From the IMG/VR virus record IMGVR_UViG_3300021368_000004, positions 1 to 64,000 of that record: DNA of 64,000 nt; one strand, given 5' to 3'. Made by a program: the position numbers and the translations under genes. The notes beneath the pieces are model-generated. The model was not told the origin of the DNA, made no database searches, and worked only from the letters and a program-made list of their open reading frames with translations. This stretch comes from a virus. Shown here piece after piece: positions 45,694 through 52,862 of the stretch (positions within the stretch are counted from its first letter, which is position 1; each line of letters opens with the position of its first letter).

Positions 45694-46176
45694 ATGGCGT
45701 ACTCTGGAAAATTCAAACCTAAAAATCCTAAGAAGTATAAAGGCGACTTCACTAACATTGTTTTTAGATCGATGTGGGAGAAATATTGTTTTAAATGGTG
45801 TGATGAGAATGCAGATGTGAAATCATGGTCTAGTGAAGAGACTGTGATACCATACCTATATGAAGTAGATAAGAAGTATCATCGGTACTTCATGGACCTT
45901 AAGATTACATTTAAATCAGGCCAAACAATCCTTGTAGAAATTAAACCATCAAATCAGACCGTACCGCCCGTGTACCCGGGTAGGAAGACAAAGAGATATA
46001 TCAGTGAAGGTCTAACATATGTGAAGAATCAAAACAAATGGAAAGCTGCACAACGATATGCAAAAGACCGTGGTTATGGTTTTCAGATATGGACTGAACA
46101 TACTCTTGAAAAGATGGGAATCATGCCAAAGTCTAGTAAACCACTTAAACCATATACACGCAAAAAACGTGTATAA
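45694..46176 (+). CDS. gp4: Head completion protein gp4
   Basis: 160 residues (T4 gp4: 150), and a strong match throughout: FKPKNPKKYKGDFTNIVFRSMWE, FKWCDENADVKSWSSEETVIPY, YEVDKKYHRYFMDLKI, VEIKPSNQTVPP and LTYVKNQNKWKAAQRY. In T4, gp4 (also called gp50) finishes the filled head before tail joining. It has an endonuclease-like fold with conserved E/D and (V/I)EIKP residues seen here. First gene of the only plus-strand operon, 47 bp from gp48. Confidence 0.93.
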   Translation: MAYSGKFKPKNPKKYKGDFTNIVFRSMWEKYCFKWCDENADVKSWSSEETVIPYLYEVDKKYHRYFMDLKITFKSGQTILVEIKPSNQTVPPVYPGRKTKRYISEGLTYVKNQNKWKAAQRYAKDRGYGFQIWTEHTLEKMGIMPKSSKPLKPYTRKKRV

Positions 46177-46179
46177 ATA
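46172..46179 (+). promoter_or_regulatory. Possible plus-strand late promoter at the end of gp4
   Basis: TATAAATA formed by the last codons and stop of gp4 (GTA TAA ATA G). The next ATG is only 6 bases further on (46185), so a transcript from here would be leaderless for that gene. It may instead serve the tube gene at 46723, or be chance. Confidence 0.4.
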
Positions 46180-46184
46180 GATGC

Positions 46185-46730
46185 ATGGCGACAAGTAATT
46201 TATTTTCAGATTTAGAGATTGCAGCATTCCGTGCAGGTATAACACCACGGACAAAAGAATCTATTGCATGGTTTAGAAAGAAAGCTACTCAATTAGGTAC
46301 AGTAACTGGCGGTTCTATCTTTAGAGATGAACAAGTAAAGATGCGAGCTTCTCTAAGAAATCCAGTAGGTAACATGTATATGTTCTATTATAATGCAAAA
46401 TATAGAAATACATTGCCATACTTTGATGCGTTTCCACTTGTTGTAATAACATCGCTTGCCGAAGGTGGTTTCTATGGTTTAAACTTACATTATCTACCAC
46501 CTGTTATGAGAGCTAAAGCACTCAATGGATTGTTGGGTAGTGACGGTTTACCAGCAAAATATTACAAACCTACTATACATAGATACTTAACATCACAAGT
46601 ACGTAGTAAGTTTGCATTAATTGATAAACCAGAATGGGAAATAGCCACGTTTTTACCAGCAGCACAATGGAGAGGTGCAGGTGTTGGTAAAGTATATCAA
46701 GATTCAAGGAGCAAAGTAAGAAATGGCTAG
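46185..46730 (+). CDS. Conserved T4-like phage protein between gp4 and tube
   Basis: 181 residues: NLFSDLEIAAFRAGITPRTKESIAWFRKKATQL, then MYMFYYNAKYRNTLPYFDAFPLVVITSLAEGGFYGLNLHYL and a conserved basic C-terminus. The 'MY-FYY-KY--TLPYFD-FPLV' core is a widespread protein of T4-like marine phages, close to gp4 and the tube gene, of unproven role. Position suggests head-tail joining or DNA-end protection. No signal peptide or catalytic motif was seen. It overlaps the next gene by 8 bp. Confidence 0.7.
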   Translation: MATSNLFSDLEIAAFRAGITPRTKESIAWFRKKATQLGTVTGGSIFRDEQVKMRASLRNPVGNMYMFYYNAKYRNTLPYFDAFPLVVITSLAEGGFYGLNLHYLPPVMRAKALNGLLGSDGLPAKYYKPTIHRYLTSQVRSKFALIDKPEWEIATFLPAAQWRGAGVGKVYQDSRSKVRNG

Positions 46731-47367
46731 CATAAATGAAATTAAAGCGTTAGCATCTCGTAAGGGTGGTTTCGCGCAATCAAGTCAATTTTTAGTAAAG
46801 CTTCCAGATATTGGTTTCTATAACACAAGAGATTTGAATATACTTTGTAAAAATGTAGTTCTGCCAGGTAGACAGATATTAACAAGTGACAGAGTCATAG
46901 GTGTTAAGCAAACTAAAGTTGCATATGGATTTGCAACAGGACCCGTAAGTATGACATTTCAAGTGTTAAATGATTATGGTGTAAAAGAATATTTTGAACT
47001 ATGGCAAAATAGAATAATTAATAATGGAAATTATGCACCAACATATAAAAATACATATGCACGAGATATGCAAATCGTACAATTAAAAAAAGGTGTGGGA
47101 TTTGATACAGACTTACAACTGGGTCCATTCAGACTAGACATAGATTTATTCAAGAGCGCTAATGTTGTATATGAATGTACACTTTTAAATGCATTTCCAA
47201 CTTCTATGGTTGATATAGCATTATCTAATGAAAATGGATTAGTCGAATTAACAATGGAATTTGAATATGATAATTGGAAGAGTGCTAGGTTCTACAATGA
47301 TGCTAGTACTCAAAACTTAAGACTATTAGGAACCCTAATAAATACGGTTAATAATATTGTAAATTAA
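46723..47367 (+). CDS. Tail tube-like protein (gp19/gp54 family)
   Basis: 214 residues. MASINEIKALASRKGGFAQSSQFLVKLPD ... NVVLPGRQILTSDR ... KVAYGFATGPVSMTFQVLNDYGVKEYFELWQ, and a C-terminal YECTLLNAFPTSMVDIALSNENGLVELTMEFEYDNW, the tube-fold pattern shared by gp19 and gp54. Since it precedes the tape-measure genes it could be the main tube (gp19) or the initiator (gp54). T4 gp54 is longer (320), so a gp19-like subunit is favoured. Another tube copy elsewhere in the genome is possible. Confidence 0.78.
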   Translation: MASINEIKALASRKGGFAQSSQFLVKLPDIGFYNTRDLNILCKNVVLPGRQILTSDRVIGVKQTKVAYGFATGPVSMTFQVLNDYGVKEYFELWQNRIINNGNYAPTYKNTYARDMQIVQLKKGVGFDTDLQLGPFRLDIDLFKSANVVYECTLLNAFPTSMVDIALSNENGLVELTMEFEYDNWKSARFYNDASTQNLRLLGTLINTVNNIVN

Positions 47368-47379
47368 TGAGGTTATATT

Positions 47380-48084
47380 ATGGCACTGCCAAAACTGAAT
47401 GATACGCCTAAGTATAGCGTAGATATACCATCAATGAAGAAAACGGTTAAGTTCAGACCGTTCTTAGTGAAAGAAGAAAAAGTTTTATTATTGGCAATGG
47501 AATCTGATGAAGAAGATCAGGTACTCGGAGCAATAATGGATACTATTGAATCATGTATTATGGACGATATCAATATCACTCAACTAACTACATATGATAT
47601 TGAATATTTGTTTACAAAGATACGTGGTAAATCAGTAGGTGAAACAACTAGAGTTAAACTTAAATGCGAGACTTGTGAAACAGAGAACGAGGTTGTGATC
47701 CCACTAGATGAAATTAAAGTAATTGGAGATGATGTAGATCCAATTATTGAACTACAACCTGGTATGCAACTTGAAATGAGACATCCAGCTTATTATGAAT
47801 TAAAGAATGACGAACATATTCAATCAGGTGAAACAGCTGCGGCTACATTCGCTATGATTAGGCATTGTCTAAAGGCTATAAAAACTGAAGATAGTATTAT
47901 AAACTTGAAGGATGAGCCAACTAAAGATGTGGATGATTTTATTGAGAGTATGAATACAGAACAATTTGAAAAGGTCAGAGAGTTTGTAGAAACAATACCG
48001 GCCATGAAACATGATGTAGAATTTAATTGCTCATGCGGGCATCATAATAAAATAGAATTGAAAGGAATGCAATCTTTTTTCTAG
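47380..48084 (+). CDS. gp26: gp26-type baseplate hub / tail assembly chaperone
   Basis: 234 residues (T4 gp26: 208). VDIPSMKKTVKFRPFLVKEEKVLLLAMES is the T4_baseplate (PF12322) N-terminus. The middle KCETCETENEVVIPLDEIK and C-terminal FNCSCGHHNKI give two CxxC/CxC pairs (Cys96, 99, 217, 219) that could bind zinc. By gene order, tube to gp26 to 62-aa ORF to tape measure, it sits where other phages put the tail assembly chaperone (G protein). Its last codons form a T TTT TTC slippery heptamer just before the stop, see findings. Confidence 0.85.
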   Translation: MALPKLNDTPKYSVDIPSMKKTVKFRPFLVKEEKVLLLAMESDEEDQVLGAIMDTIESCIMDDINITQLTTYDIEYLFTKIRGKSVGETTRVKLKCETCETENEVVIPLDEIKVIGDDVDPIIELQPGMQLEMRHPAYYELKNDEHIQSGETAAATFAMIRHCLKAIKTEDSIINLKDEPTKDVDDFIESMNTEQFEKVREFVETIPAMKHDVEFNCSCGHHNKIELKGMQSFF

Positions 48085-48100
48085 TGTGTCTATCTCACAC
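48075..48100 (+). promoter_or_regulatory. Candidate -1 frameshift signal at the end of gp26
   Basis: T TTT TTC at 48075-48081 is a canonical X XXY YYZ heptamer in the gp26 frame, followed at once by the TAG. Just after it is a GTGTG/CACAC hairpin (84-88 and 96-100) with a 7-base loop. A -1 slip would read on in the frame of the 62-residue ORF with no stop. Whether it is used has not been shown. Confidence 0.55.
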
Positions 48101-48272
48101 GAGCCTGTTAGATTACTACAACACGGTATTTCAACTAATGCAACATCATAAGTATTCGTTGAGTGAGATAGACGGAATGATACCATGGGAAAAAGATGTG
48201 TACATTAGTATGTTAGCTGAATTTATAAGAGAACAAAAAGAAGAAATGAATAGGCAAAAATACAATGGTTAA
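48084..48272 (+). CDS. 62-aa ORF after gp26 (GT-like extension or small chaperone)
   Basis: 62 residues if started at the GTG overlapping the gp26 TAG (TAGTG). The sequence YYNTVFQLMQHHKYSLSEID ... WEKDVYISMLAEFIREQKEEM resembles the C-terminal (T) part of phage tail assembly chaperones: a short helix with SLSEID and then an acidic terminal helix. No ATG is near the start. Two explanations are open: -1 frameshift from gp26, or GTG re-initiation by coupling, as seen at 25309. The end overlaps the tape measure start by 8 bp. Confidence 0.6.
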   Translation: MCLSHTSLLDYYNTVFQLMQHHKYSLSEIDGMIPWEKDVYISMLAEFIREQKEEMNRQKYNG

Positions 48273-49908
48273 AACAACATCACAAGGACCTGAAACAAGA
48301 TTTGGCACTCTGTCAAATGTTGTAGATCAGCTAAAACAAACTAATCAGCTTTTAGATAAACAAGGTTCAGCTCTCATTAATTTTATAAAAAGTCAGGAAA
48401 AAACAAAAGCTTTAGCTTCTAAAGATGCTTTAGAATCTGGTAGAGAAGGAAGAGCCGGTGGTGGAAGAATGATGGGTGCAGGCCGAGCTATTTTAAGAGG
48501 CGGGGCCGAAATGACAGGTCTACCTGCATTAGGCAGAGGCTTAGGTATGTTACTAGCTCCTATCACAGCTGGTATCGGATTCATATTAAAGCCATTAAAA
48601 TTTTTAGGTAAACTTTTAATAAAAGGTGGACCTATAGGATTATTAATAACTGGTATGTATCTATTTTTTAAAGATATAGCAGAAAATCCTACGTTTAATA
48701 AAGTCATAGAAAATCTAAAAACAACTTGGAATGACAGTATTGTTCCAACATTTACAAGTATAAAAGAATCTGTAGATGCAATATTAAGTAATGACGGCGT
48801 AAAAGATGCATTTGAATCTATAAAAAAATGGTTTGTTAATTTTAAAACACAGATTCAAGACTGGGTTTTAGTTAACCTTGAAATCATTACAAATACTATA
48901 GCAGGTGTTCTAAAAGGCGTAGATGATCTATTAAAAGGTGATTGGAAAGCCGGAATCAGTAAAATAGGTAAATCACTATTTAACGGCATCAAAAATTTCT
49001 TCGATAATGCTATGACTAACATATTAGAATTATTTGGCATAGACTTTGGGGAGGGAGGATCTTTCCTAACTAGTGCAGAGGGTATTATCAATACATTACT
49101 TATTAATATGCTTTCTAAATTTAATGATTTTAAACAAGGCATTAAAGATAGTTTTGCTTCTATGATTAATTTCTTTGTAGGAGAAAACGGTTATGTAATG
49201 ACTACTATTACTAGTATGAAGCTTAGTATTACTAATAAGTGGAATTCATTTAAAGAAACTGTCGTATCTACATGGCAAAGAATGGTAGAAGACGTAAAGA
49301 CTGCATTCACGGATGCAGTAGATAATATAATCTTAAAAAACGTGGCTAAAATTGTAGGTTTAAAAGATGGTATGATTGAGAAGTGGGGTGAAATAAAAGA
49401 TAGTTTAATGGAATCTATAGGTGCCGTAGCTATGTGGTTTAAATTTAAACCAAGAGAATTAGGTCTTTTATTAGAAGAAAAATGGGTTGAGACTAAAGGT
49501 GTATTTTTAGAAAAACTAGCTTCATTTGCTGGCACAATCCAAGCAATTCCTTCTCAATTAAAATTAGCGTTATTAGAAAATCTCAAAGAAACTCCATTAC
49601 TAGGAGGATTAGTAACTGATAATATGTTAGCTAATGCTCGAGCAAATGTTGATAGTGGAAAAGGTTTTGCTGAAATGCTTATAGCAGATCAAAGGTCTAA
49701 AACCCAAGAGGAATTGAAAAGAATACAAAAAGATCGTATTGCTTTAGGAATGGAAAAGATAAGAGCTGAAAGAGCTATGACGACTGTTTTACAACAAAAT
49801 ACTGGTGGAACAACAGTTAATACAACTAATTTAAATCCTAATTCAGGATCGGTAGCTGACCCATACGCATCAAGCTATATGGGTCATGCATTACCTGGAG
49901 CTTTTTAG
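48265..49908 (+). CDS. Tape measure protein (gp29-like)
   Basis: 547 residues (T4 gp29: 590). Starts with a coiled-coil-like KTTSQGPETRFGTLSNVVDQLKQTNQLLDKQ, then a Gly/Ala-rich hydrophobic region (residues about 65-135, with LIKGGPIGLLITGMYLFF) that could insert into the host membrane. Long helical segments follow (WNSFKETVVSTWQRMVEDVK) and a C-terminal charged helix with EELKRIQKDRIALGMEK. It follows gp26 and the 62-aa ORF, as tape measures do, and converges on gp32 with overlapping stop codons. Confidence 0.8.
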   Translation: MVKTTSQGPETRFGTLSNVVDQLKQTNQLLDKQGSALINFIKSQEKTKALASKDALESGREGRAGGGRMMGAGRAILRGGAEMTGLPALGRGLGMLLAPITAGIGFILKPLKFLGKLLIKGGPIGLLITGMYLFFKDIAENPTFNKVIENLKTTWNDSIVPTFTSIKESVDAILSNDGVKDAFESIKKWFVNFKTQIQDWVLVNLEIITNTIAGVLKGVDDLLKGDWKAGISKIGKSLFNGIKNFFDNAMTNILELFGIDFGEGGSFLTSAEGIINTLLINMLSKFNDFKQGIKDSFASMINFFVGENGYVMTTITSMKLSITNKWNSFKETVVSTWQRMVEDVKTAFTDAVDNIILKNVAKIVGLKDGMIEKWGEIKDSLMESIGAVAMWFKFKPRELGLLLEEKWVETKGVFLEKLASFAGTIQAIPSQLKLALLENLKETPLLGGLVTDNMLANARANVDSGKGFAEMLIADQRSKTQEELKRIQKDRIALGMEKIRAERAMTTVLQQNTGGTTVNTTNLNPNSGSVADPYASSYMGHALPGAF

Positions 49909-50822
49909 TCAGCGTTTGCTAACCGAGCGAAGTAGCTCATAGTATCTTCTTCGTTTTCTTCCGATACTTGCTCAGCAGTTACCGGTTCTTGTGGGATGTG
50001 AGGATTCACAGCCGCTGCTGGTTCTTTAGGTGGCGCAACCTCATCTAGTGATACGGCTGCGGCAACTGTTTGTGGTGCAGTCATTCCAAGAATAGTATTC
50101 AACTTAGTCTTTAGTTCATCATATGATTTATAATTCTTTGGATCTGTCCACTCAGATAGATCATGCATCTGATTATAGATTGTTTCTAAAGCTGCATCAT
50201 CATCTGCTATTGCACTTTTCGATGCAAATTCAGATTTATCATAGTTACGATACCCTTCAACCTGACGAATCTTCAGTTTAAAGTTAGCACCTTCCCACAT
50301 GTCGAACGGATTCACCGGTTCTTCATCTTGGAATTGTGGTTGCATCATATCCATAATCTTATCGAAGATCTTCTTACCATACTGATACATGAATATCTTG
50401 CCTTCGTTGGCAGGATTACCTGGATCAGATACAACAAGAATGTTTGAGACATAATGAAGTCGACGCTTTTGTGTACGTGCTTTATCTTTGTCTGCTTCGA
50501 TACCAGAATTCCATAGTAGAGAGTTCATCTCACCGACTGGATCATTCAATCCAATAGATGTTAGTGACTTTTCAATATACCATTGACCTTGTGGACCTTT
50601 AAATCCATGATCCCAATATCGGGCCCATGGAACATCTTGTCCTTCTCCGGCTGGTAGAAAACGAATGACTGCGTAACCATTACCGGCTTTATCAACCGTT
50701 GGCTTCCACATTCTTTCGTCTACATAGGATTTTTTTTCTGTATTACCGCCACCGACTGCTTCGGCTGCTTGTAATAAATTTGATATTTGATCGCGATTGC
50801 GTTTTAAGTTTGCAAAACTCAT
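49905..50822 (-). CDS. gp32: ssDNA-binding protein gp32
   Basis: 305 residues (T4 gp32: 301). The N-terminus MSFANLKRNRDQISNLLQAAEA is the cooperativity (LAST) region. WKPTVDKAGNGYAVIRFLPAGEGQDVPWARYWDHGFKGP is the conserved OB core. The C-terminus is an acidic tail (VSEENEEDTMSYFARLANAD) that in T4 recruits replication partners. Unlike T4 gp32, there is no Cys at all, so the zinc site is lost or replaced. Its own sigma70-like promoter (50857-50885) fits early/middle expression for replication and recombination. Confidence 0.9.
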   Translation of the reverse strand: MSFANLKRNRDQISNLLQAAEAVGGGNTEKKSYVDERMWKPTVDKAGNGYAVIRFLPAGEGQDVPWARYWDHGFKGPQGQWYIEKSLTSIGLNDPVGEMNSLLWNSGIEADKDKARTQKRRLHYVSNILVVSDPGNPANEGKIFMYQYGKKIFDKIMDMMQPQFQDEEPVNPFDMWEGANFKLKIRQVEGYRNYDKSEFASKSAIADDDAALETIYNQMHDLSEWTDPKNYKSYDELKTKLNTILGMTAPQTVAAAVSLDEVAPPKEPAAAVNPHIPQEPVTAEQVSEENEEDTMSYFARLANAD

Positions 50823-50856
50823 ATGTTACCTCATATTGCTGAAATGTTACTGAAAT

Positions 50857-50885
50857 ATTATACACTGGATAATTCATAATGTACA
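50857..50885 (-). promoter_or_regulatory. Early/middle promoter of gp32 (TGTACA-N17-TATAAT)
   Basis: Minus strand: -35 TGTACA (50880-50885), 17-bp spacer, -10 TATAAT (50857-50862), about 35 bases upstream of the ATG at 50822. The same TGTACA-N17-TAnnnT arrangement recurs at 51626, 53682, 54920 and 61033. Confidence 0.7.
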
Positions 50886-50892
50886 TGTATAT

Positions 50893-51129
50893 TTATTCAA
50901 AAAAACTATCATCCAGTGAATTTGTTTTAGGCAATAAATTAAGAGACATTGCCTCAGCCTCAAGTTTGTCCTTGATAATAGGACTCACAAACTTTCGAAC
51001 ATCTTCTGGTTCGATGTTGTTCTTTTCGCAGATGTCGAGGATTGCATCCATATAGGATAGCTTCTTCTGTACAACAGCCTCCTCGATCATCTTGCCAAAT
51101 TTAGATTTAGTTAGAAACTCTTCGCTCAT
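50893..51129 (-). CDS. gp33: Late transcription co-activator gp33
   Basis: 78 residues. KKLSYMDAILDICEKNNIEPEDVRKFVSPIIKDKLEAEAMSLNLL is the conserved core of T4-like gp33 proteins. The tail SLDDSFFE has the acidic-plus-aromatic sliding-clamp binding motif known from gp33 and gp55 (gp55 ends in a similar DFLYE). In T4, gp33 links RNA polymerase to the sliding clamp at TATAAATA promoters, so this gene matches the many late promoters found here. It lies upstream of gp32, as in T4. Confidence 0.82.
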   Translation of the reverse strand: MSEEFLTKSKFGKMIEEAVVQKKLSYMDAILDICEKNNIEPEDVRKFVSPIIKDKLEAEAMSLNLLPKTNSLDDSFFE

Positions 51130-51603
51130 TTAATCTCCCATAGTTAAGTCATCCCAAACAGTTCCGATGTCTGAGTAGAATACACCATGCGTACGTTTTG
51201 CCATACCGTCTTTATCATAGGCAGGCACAACACTACGCCATTTAATTTTATTCTGTTGATACTCACCATAGCAATCATCAACATAGTCACCATCACGTAA
51301 GTACTTCTCAAGATTACGAATGTAAGCCTGATGATTAGCTACACGTGCAGGTGCACCTTTTGTATTTGCTCGTAGATCTTTACGAGCGAGTGCTAACTCT
51401 TCACGCTGAGTCTTAATCCAACCTTGTATCTTTCGAAAGTGAAAGGGATCATCCTCAGTCCGTGCAAGCACAGTCTCGTGGATGTATTTGTATTGAGGTG
51501 GATTAGCCGCCTGTCTTTTTGCTCTAGCTTTTGCTAGACGTTCACCAGCTGCTTTGCGCTGTTCTTCTGACATAGGCTTGCGTTTTTTACGAATTTTAAC
51601 CAT
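51130..51603 (-). CDS. Conserved basic protein next to gp33
   Basis: 157 residues. A very basic N-terminus (IRKKRKPMSEEQRKAAGERLAKARAKRQA), likely nucleic-acid binding, is followed by ETVLARTEDDPFHFRKIQGWI and LRDGDYVDDCYGEYQQNKIKWR. It often sits beside gp33 in T4-like marine phages; role unknown. In T4, gene 59 (helicase loader) lies between 33 and 32, but this protein does not resemble gp59. Its end supplies GGGAGAT for the gp33 start. Transcribed from the TGTACA-type promoter at 51626. Confidence 0.65.
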   Translation of the reverse strand: MVKIRKKRKPMSEEQRKAAGERLAKARAKRQAANPPQYKYIHETVLARTEDDPFHFRKIQGWIKTQREELALARKDLRANTKGAPARVANHQAYIRNLEKYLRDGDYVDDCYGEYQQNKIKWRSVVPAYDKDGMAKRTHGVFYSDIGTVWDDLTMGD

Positions 51604-51625
51604 ACTATTTCTCCTTCATAATAGT

Positions 51626-51654
51626 ATTCTATCACAGTTTTACGCAATTGTACA
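51626..51654 (-). promoter_or_regulatory. Early/middle promoter (TGTACA-N17-TAGAAT)
   Basis: Minus strand: -35 TGTACA (51649-51654), 17-bp spacer, -10 TAGAAT (51626-51631), 23 bases upstream of the ATG at 51603, with AAGGAG before it. Serves 51130 and gp33. Confidence 0.68.
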
Positions 51655-51675
51655 CAGTTAAATTTATTTTTTTAT

Positions 51676-51701
51676 GAGGTGTGATAATTATGTTACACCT
51701 C
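51676..51701 (-). other. Gene-end hairpin (GAGGTGT/ACACCTC)
   Basis: Inverted repeat GAGGTGT (51676-51682) and ACACCTC (51695-51701) over the stop codon of 51693, inner part TGTGATA...TGTTACA. Followed by an A-rich stretch rather than T-rich on the minus strand, so not a standard terminator. Related palindromes lie at 53711 and 54995. Confidence 0.45.
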
Positions 51702-51902
51702 TGAATCAGGATGTAAGATAATTTGCTCACCATCCTGATCAATTCCTGTTTTTAGAAAACCTTTATCAATGAGAATTGTAATAGTCGTATCTATTATTTC
51801 GTCAGTCTGACGTTGTGCATATGACTTACCGATCATATACGCAACACCTGATGCAACGAATAATAGTATCCACATTAATATCTGATAATCAATACCTGTC
51901 AT
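51693..51902 (-). CDS. Small single-pass membrane protein (69 aa)
   Basis: 69 residues: MTGIDYQILMWILLFVASGVAYMIG is one transmembrane helix, followed by a cytoplasmic or periplasmic tail (QRQTDEIIDTTITILIDKGFLKTG, HPDSEV). No family recognised. It overlaps the WYL_2-type gene (51899) by ATGA, so the two are coupled. A role in membrane events during infection is possible; nothing in sequence identifies it. Confidence 0.6.
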   Translation of the reverse strand: MTGIDYQILMWILLFVASGVAYMIGKSYAQRQTDEIIDTTITILIDKGFLKTGIDQDGEQIILHPDSEV

Positions 51903-52153
51903 TCACATACAAAGCTCACTACATTAGAAATCCTAAATGATCTCCAACCTTCTTTATTTACATCCCATACAGCAAGAACCTCTTCGTTCAAATCACGAAC
52001 TTTCTTTTGTGTAATAGGATCTTTAGTCGCTTTTGGAATTACATCTTCCCTAAGCGTACAAATCATATTACGTTCCTCGCCGTTTAGTTTTGTAAATATC
52101 ACTCGACACTGTGATGTTTGCAGCATCTCCATCATCTCGTTTCTTGTAAGCAT
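51899..52153 (-). CDS. WYL_2 (DUF2693)-type SH3-like protein
   Basis: 84 residues. QCRVIFTKLNGEERNMICTLREDVIP, then LAVWDVNKEGWRSFRISNVVSF. The pattern 'R-I-FTK-NGE-R-M-CTL' with a C-terminal VWD...GWR-FR strand is the WYL_2/DUF2693 family, a small Sm/SH3-like barrel common in marine T4-like phages, probably nucleic-acid binding. GGAGGTGA is 3 bases before the ATG. The coding region overlaps the gene at 52068 by 86 bases. Confidence 0.8.
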   Translation of the reverse strand: MLTRNEMMEMLQTSQCRVIFTKLNGEERNMICTLREDVIPKATKDPITQKKVRDLNEEVLAVWDVNKEGWRSFRISNVVSFVCE

Positions 52154-52376
52154 CTTTCACCTCCAATGTGTATGTGCCTTCAGGTAATGTCCAAGCTTTC
52201 ATTAGCTTGTAATACATTGTTGCAGTCATAGTTATAACGTCAAAGAACTGTATTTTTTCATTCCATTGTCGTATATAAACTAAGTCGTCATATATGAGCA
52301 CAGAAACATCCTCACCACCTAAGTCATTTAAAATGGTGATCAGTGTTTCATCCATATCATTTTCGATAGTAAACAT
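52068..52376 (-). CDS. Hypothetical protein (102 aa), long overlap with WYL_2 gene
   Basis: 102 residues: MFTIENDMDETLITILNDLGGEDVSVLIYDD, then QWNEKIQFFDVITMTATMYYKLMKAWTLPEGTYTLEVKDA and a basic tail (YKTKRRGT). Start ATG at 52376 overlaps the preceding stop (TAATG). The last 28 codons lie over the WYL_2 gene start in another frame, an unusually long overlap. The frame is supported by the coupling and the acidic/hydrophobic pattern of the first 75 residues. No family recognised. Confidence 0.55.
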   Translation of the reverse strand: MFTIENDMDETLITILNDLGGEDVSVLIYDDLVYIRQWNEKIQFFDVITMTATMYYKLMKAWTLPEGTYTLEVKDAYKKRDDGDAANITVSSDIYKTKRRGT

Positions 52377-52537
52377 TAGTCTATCATAATCTCTTCTTCC
52401 GGTTCATATTCGATAAACATCTTTAATGTTCCGCCGTCATCTTGTAAATCAAATTGTACAGCAGTTACATTATTTCTTACAAGCTGTCTACCATTATTAT
52501 CTATAACTTCAATTCGTTCAATCTTTTCCCAGTCCAT
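52376..52537 (-). CDS. Small acidic hypothetical protein (53 aa)
   Basis: Translated by eye: MDWEKIERIEVIDNNGRQLV, then NNVTAVQFDLQDDGGTL and FIEYEPEEEIMID. 53 codons plus stop. It begins at 52537 inside the end of the barrel gene (52518) and ends one base into the next start (TAATG). Strong acidic end with a probable two-strand beta body. No family recognised. Real by packing; expression unproven. Confidence 0.5.
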   Translation of the reverse strand: MDWEKIERIEVIDNNGRQLVRNNVTAVQFDLQDDGGTLKMFIEYEPEEEIMID

Positions 52538-52862
52538 ACTCAAATCCAATCACTATACCAGGTTCAATATTACCATTTACATCTTCAGCTGCTGGACTAA
52601 TAAAAAAGTTTTTATATGTTGCTCTCATAAAAGGAACAACATCATTGAGTTCGTCGTATCCAGTAGAGATTCCTATCTCAGCACCAAAGTCTTTATATTC
52701 ATATCTATAGCCGGCATACAGACTCATTCTGTCCATACTATTATAATATGCACCAGCAATTTTACCGTCATCTTGCCATCTCACGTGTGGGTGTATCTGA
52801 TTATAATCGCCTTCTAATCCTACGTGAAGTGATAAGCCTATGGCAAGTGCGAGACTACTCAT
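52518..52862 (-). CDS. Outer-membrane-barrel-like protein
   Basis: 114 residues. The N-terminus MSSLALAIGLSLHVGLEGDY could serve as signal or first strand. The rest is a chain of amphipathic strands: GKIAGAYYNSMDRMSLYAGYRYEYKDFGAEIGISTGY, VVPFMRATYKNFFISPAAE, GIVIGFEYGLGKD, with Tyr/Phe at strand ends and a C-terminal aromatic-like end typical of beta-barrels. Related phage proteins of this size occur in marine T4-like and vibrio phages. Function unknown; possibly an envelope change in the infected host. ATGA-coupled to 52859. Confidence 0.62.
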   Translation of the reverse strand: MSSLALAIGLSLHVGLEGDYNQIHPHVRWQDDGKIAGAYYNSMDRMSLYAGYRYEYKDFGAEIGISTGYDELNDVVPFMRATYKNFFISPAAEDVNGNIEPGIVIGFEYGLGKD

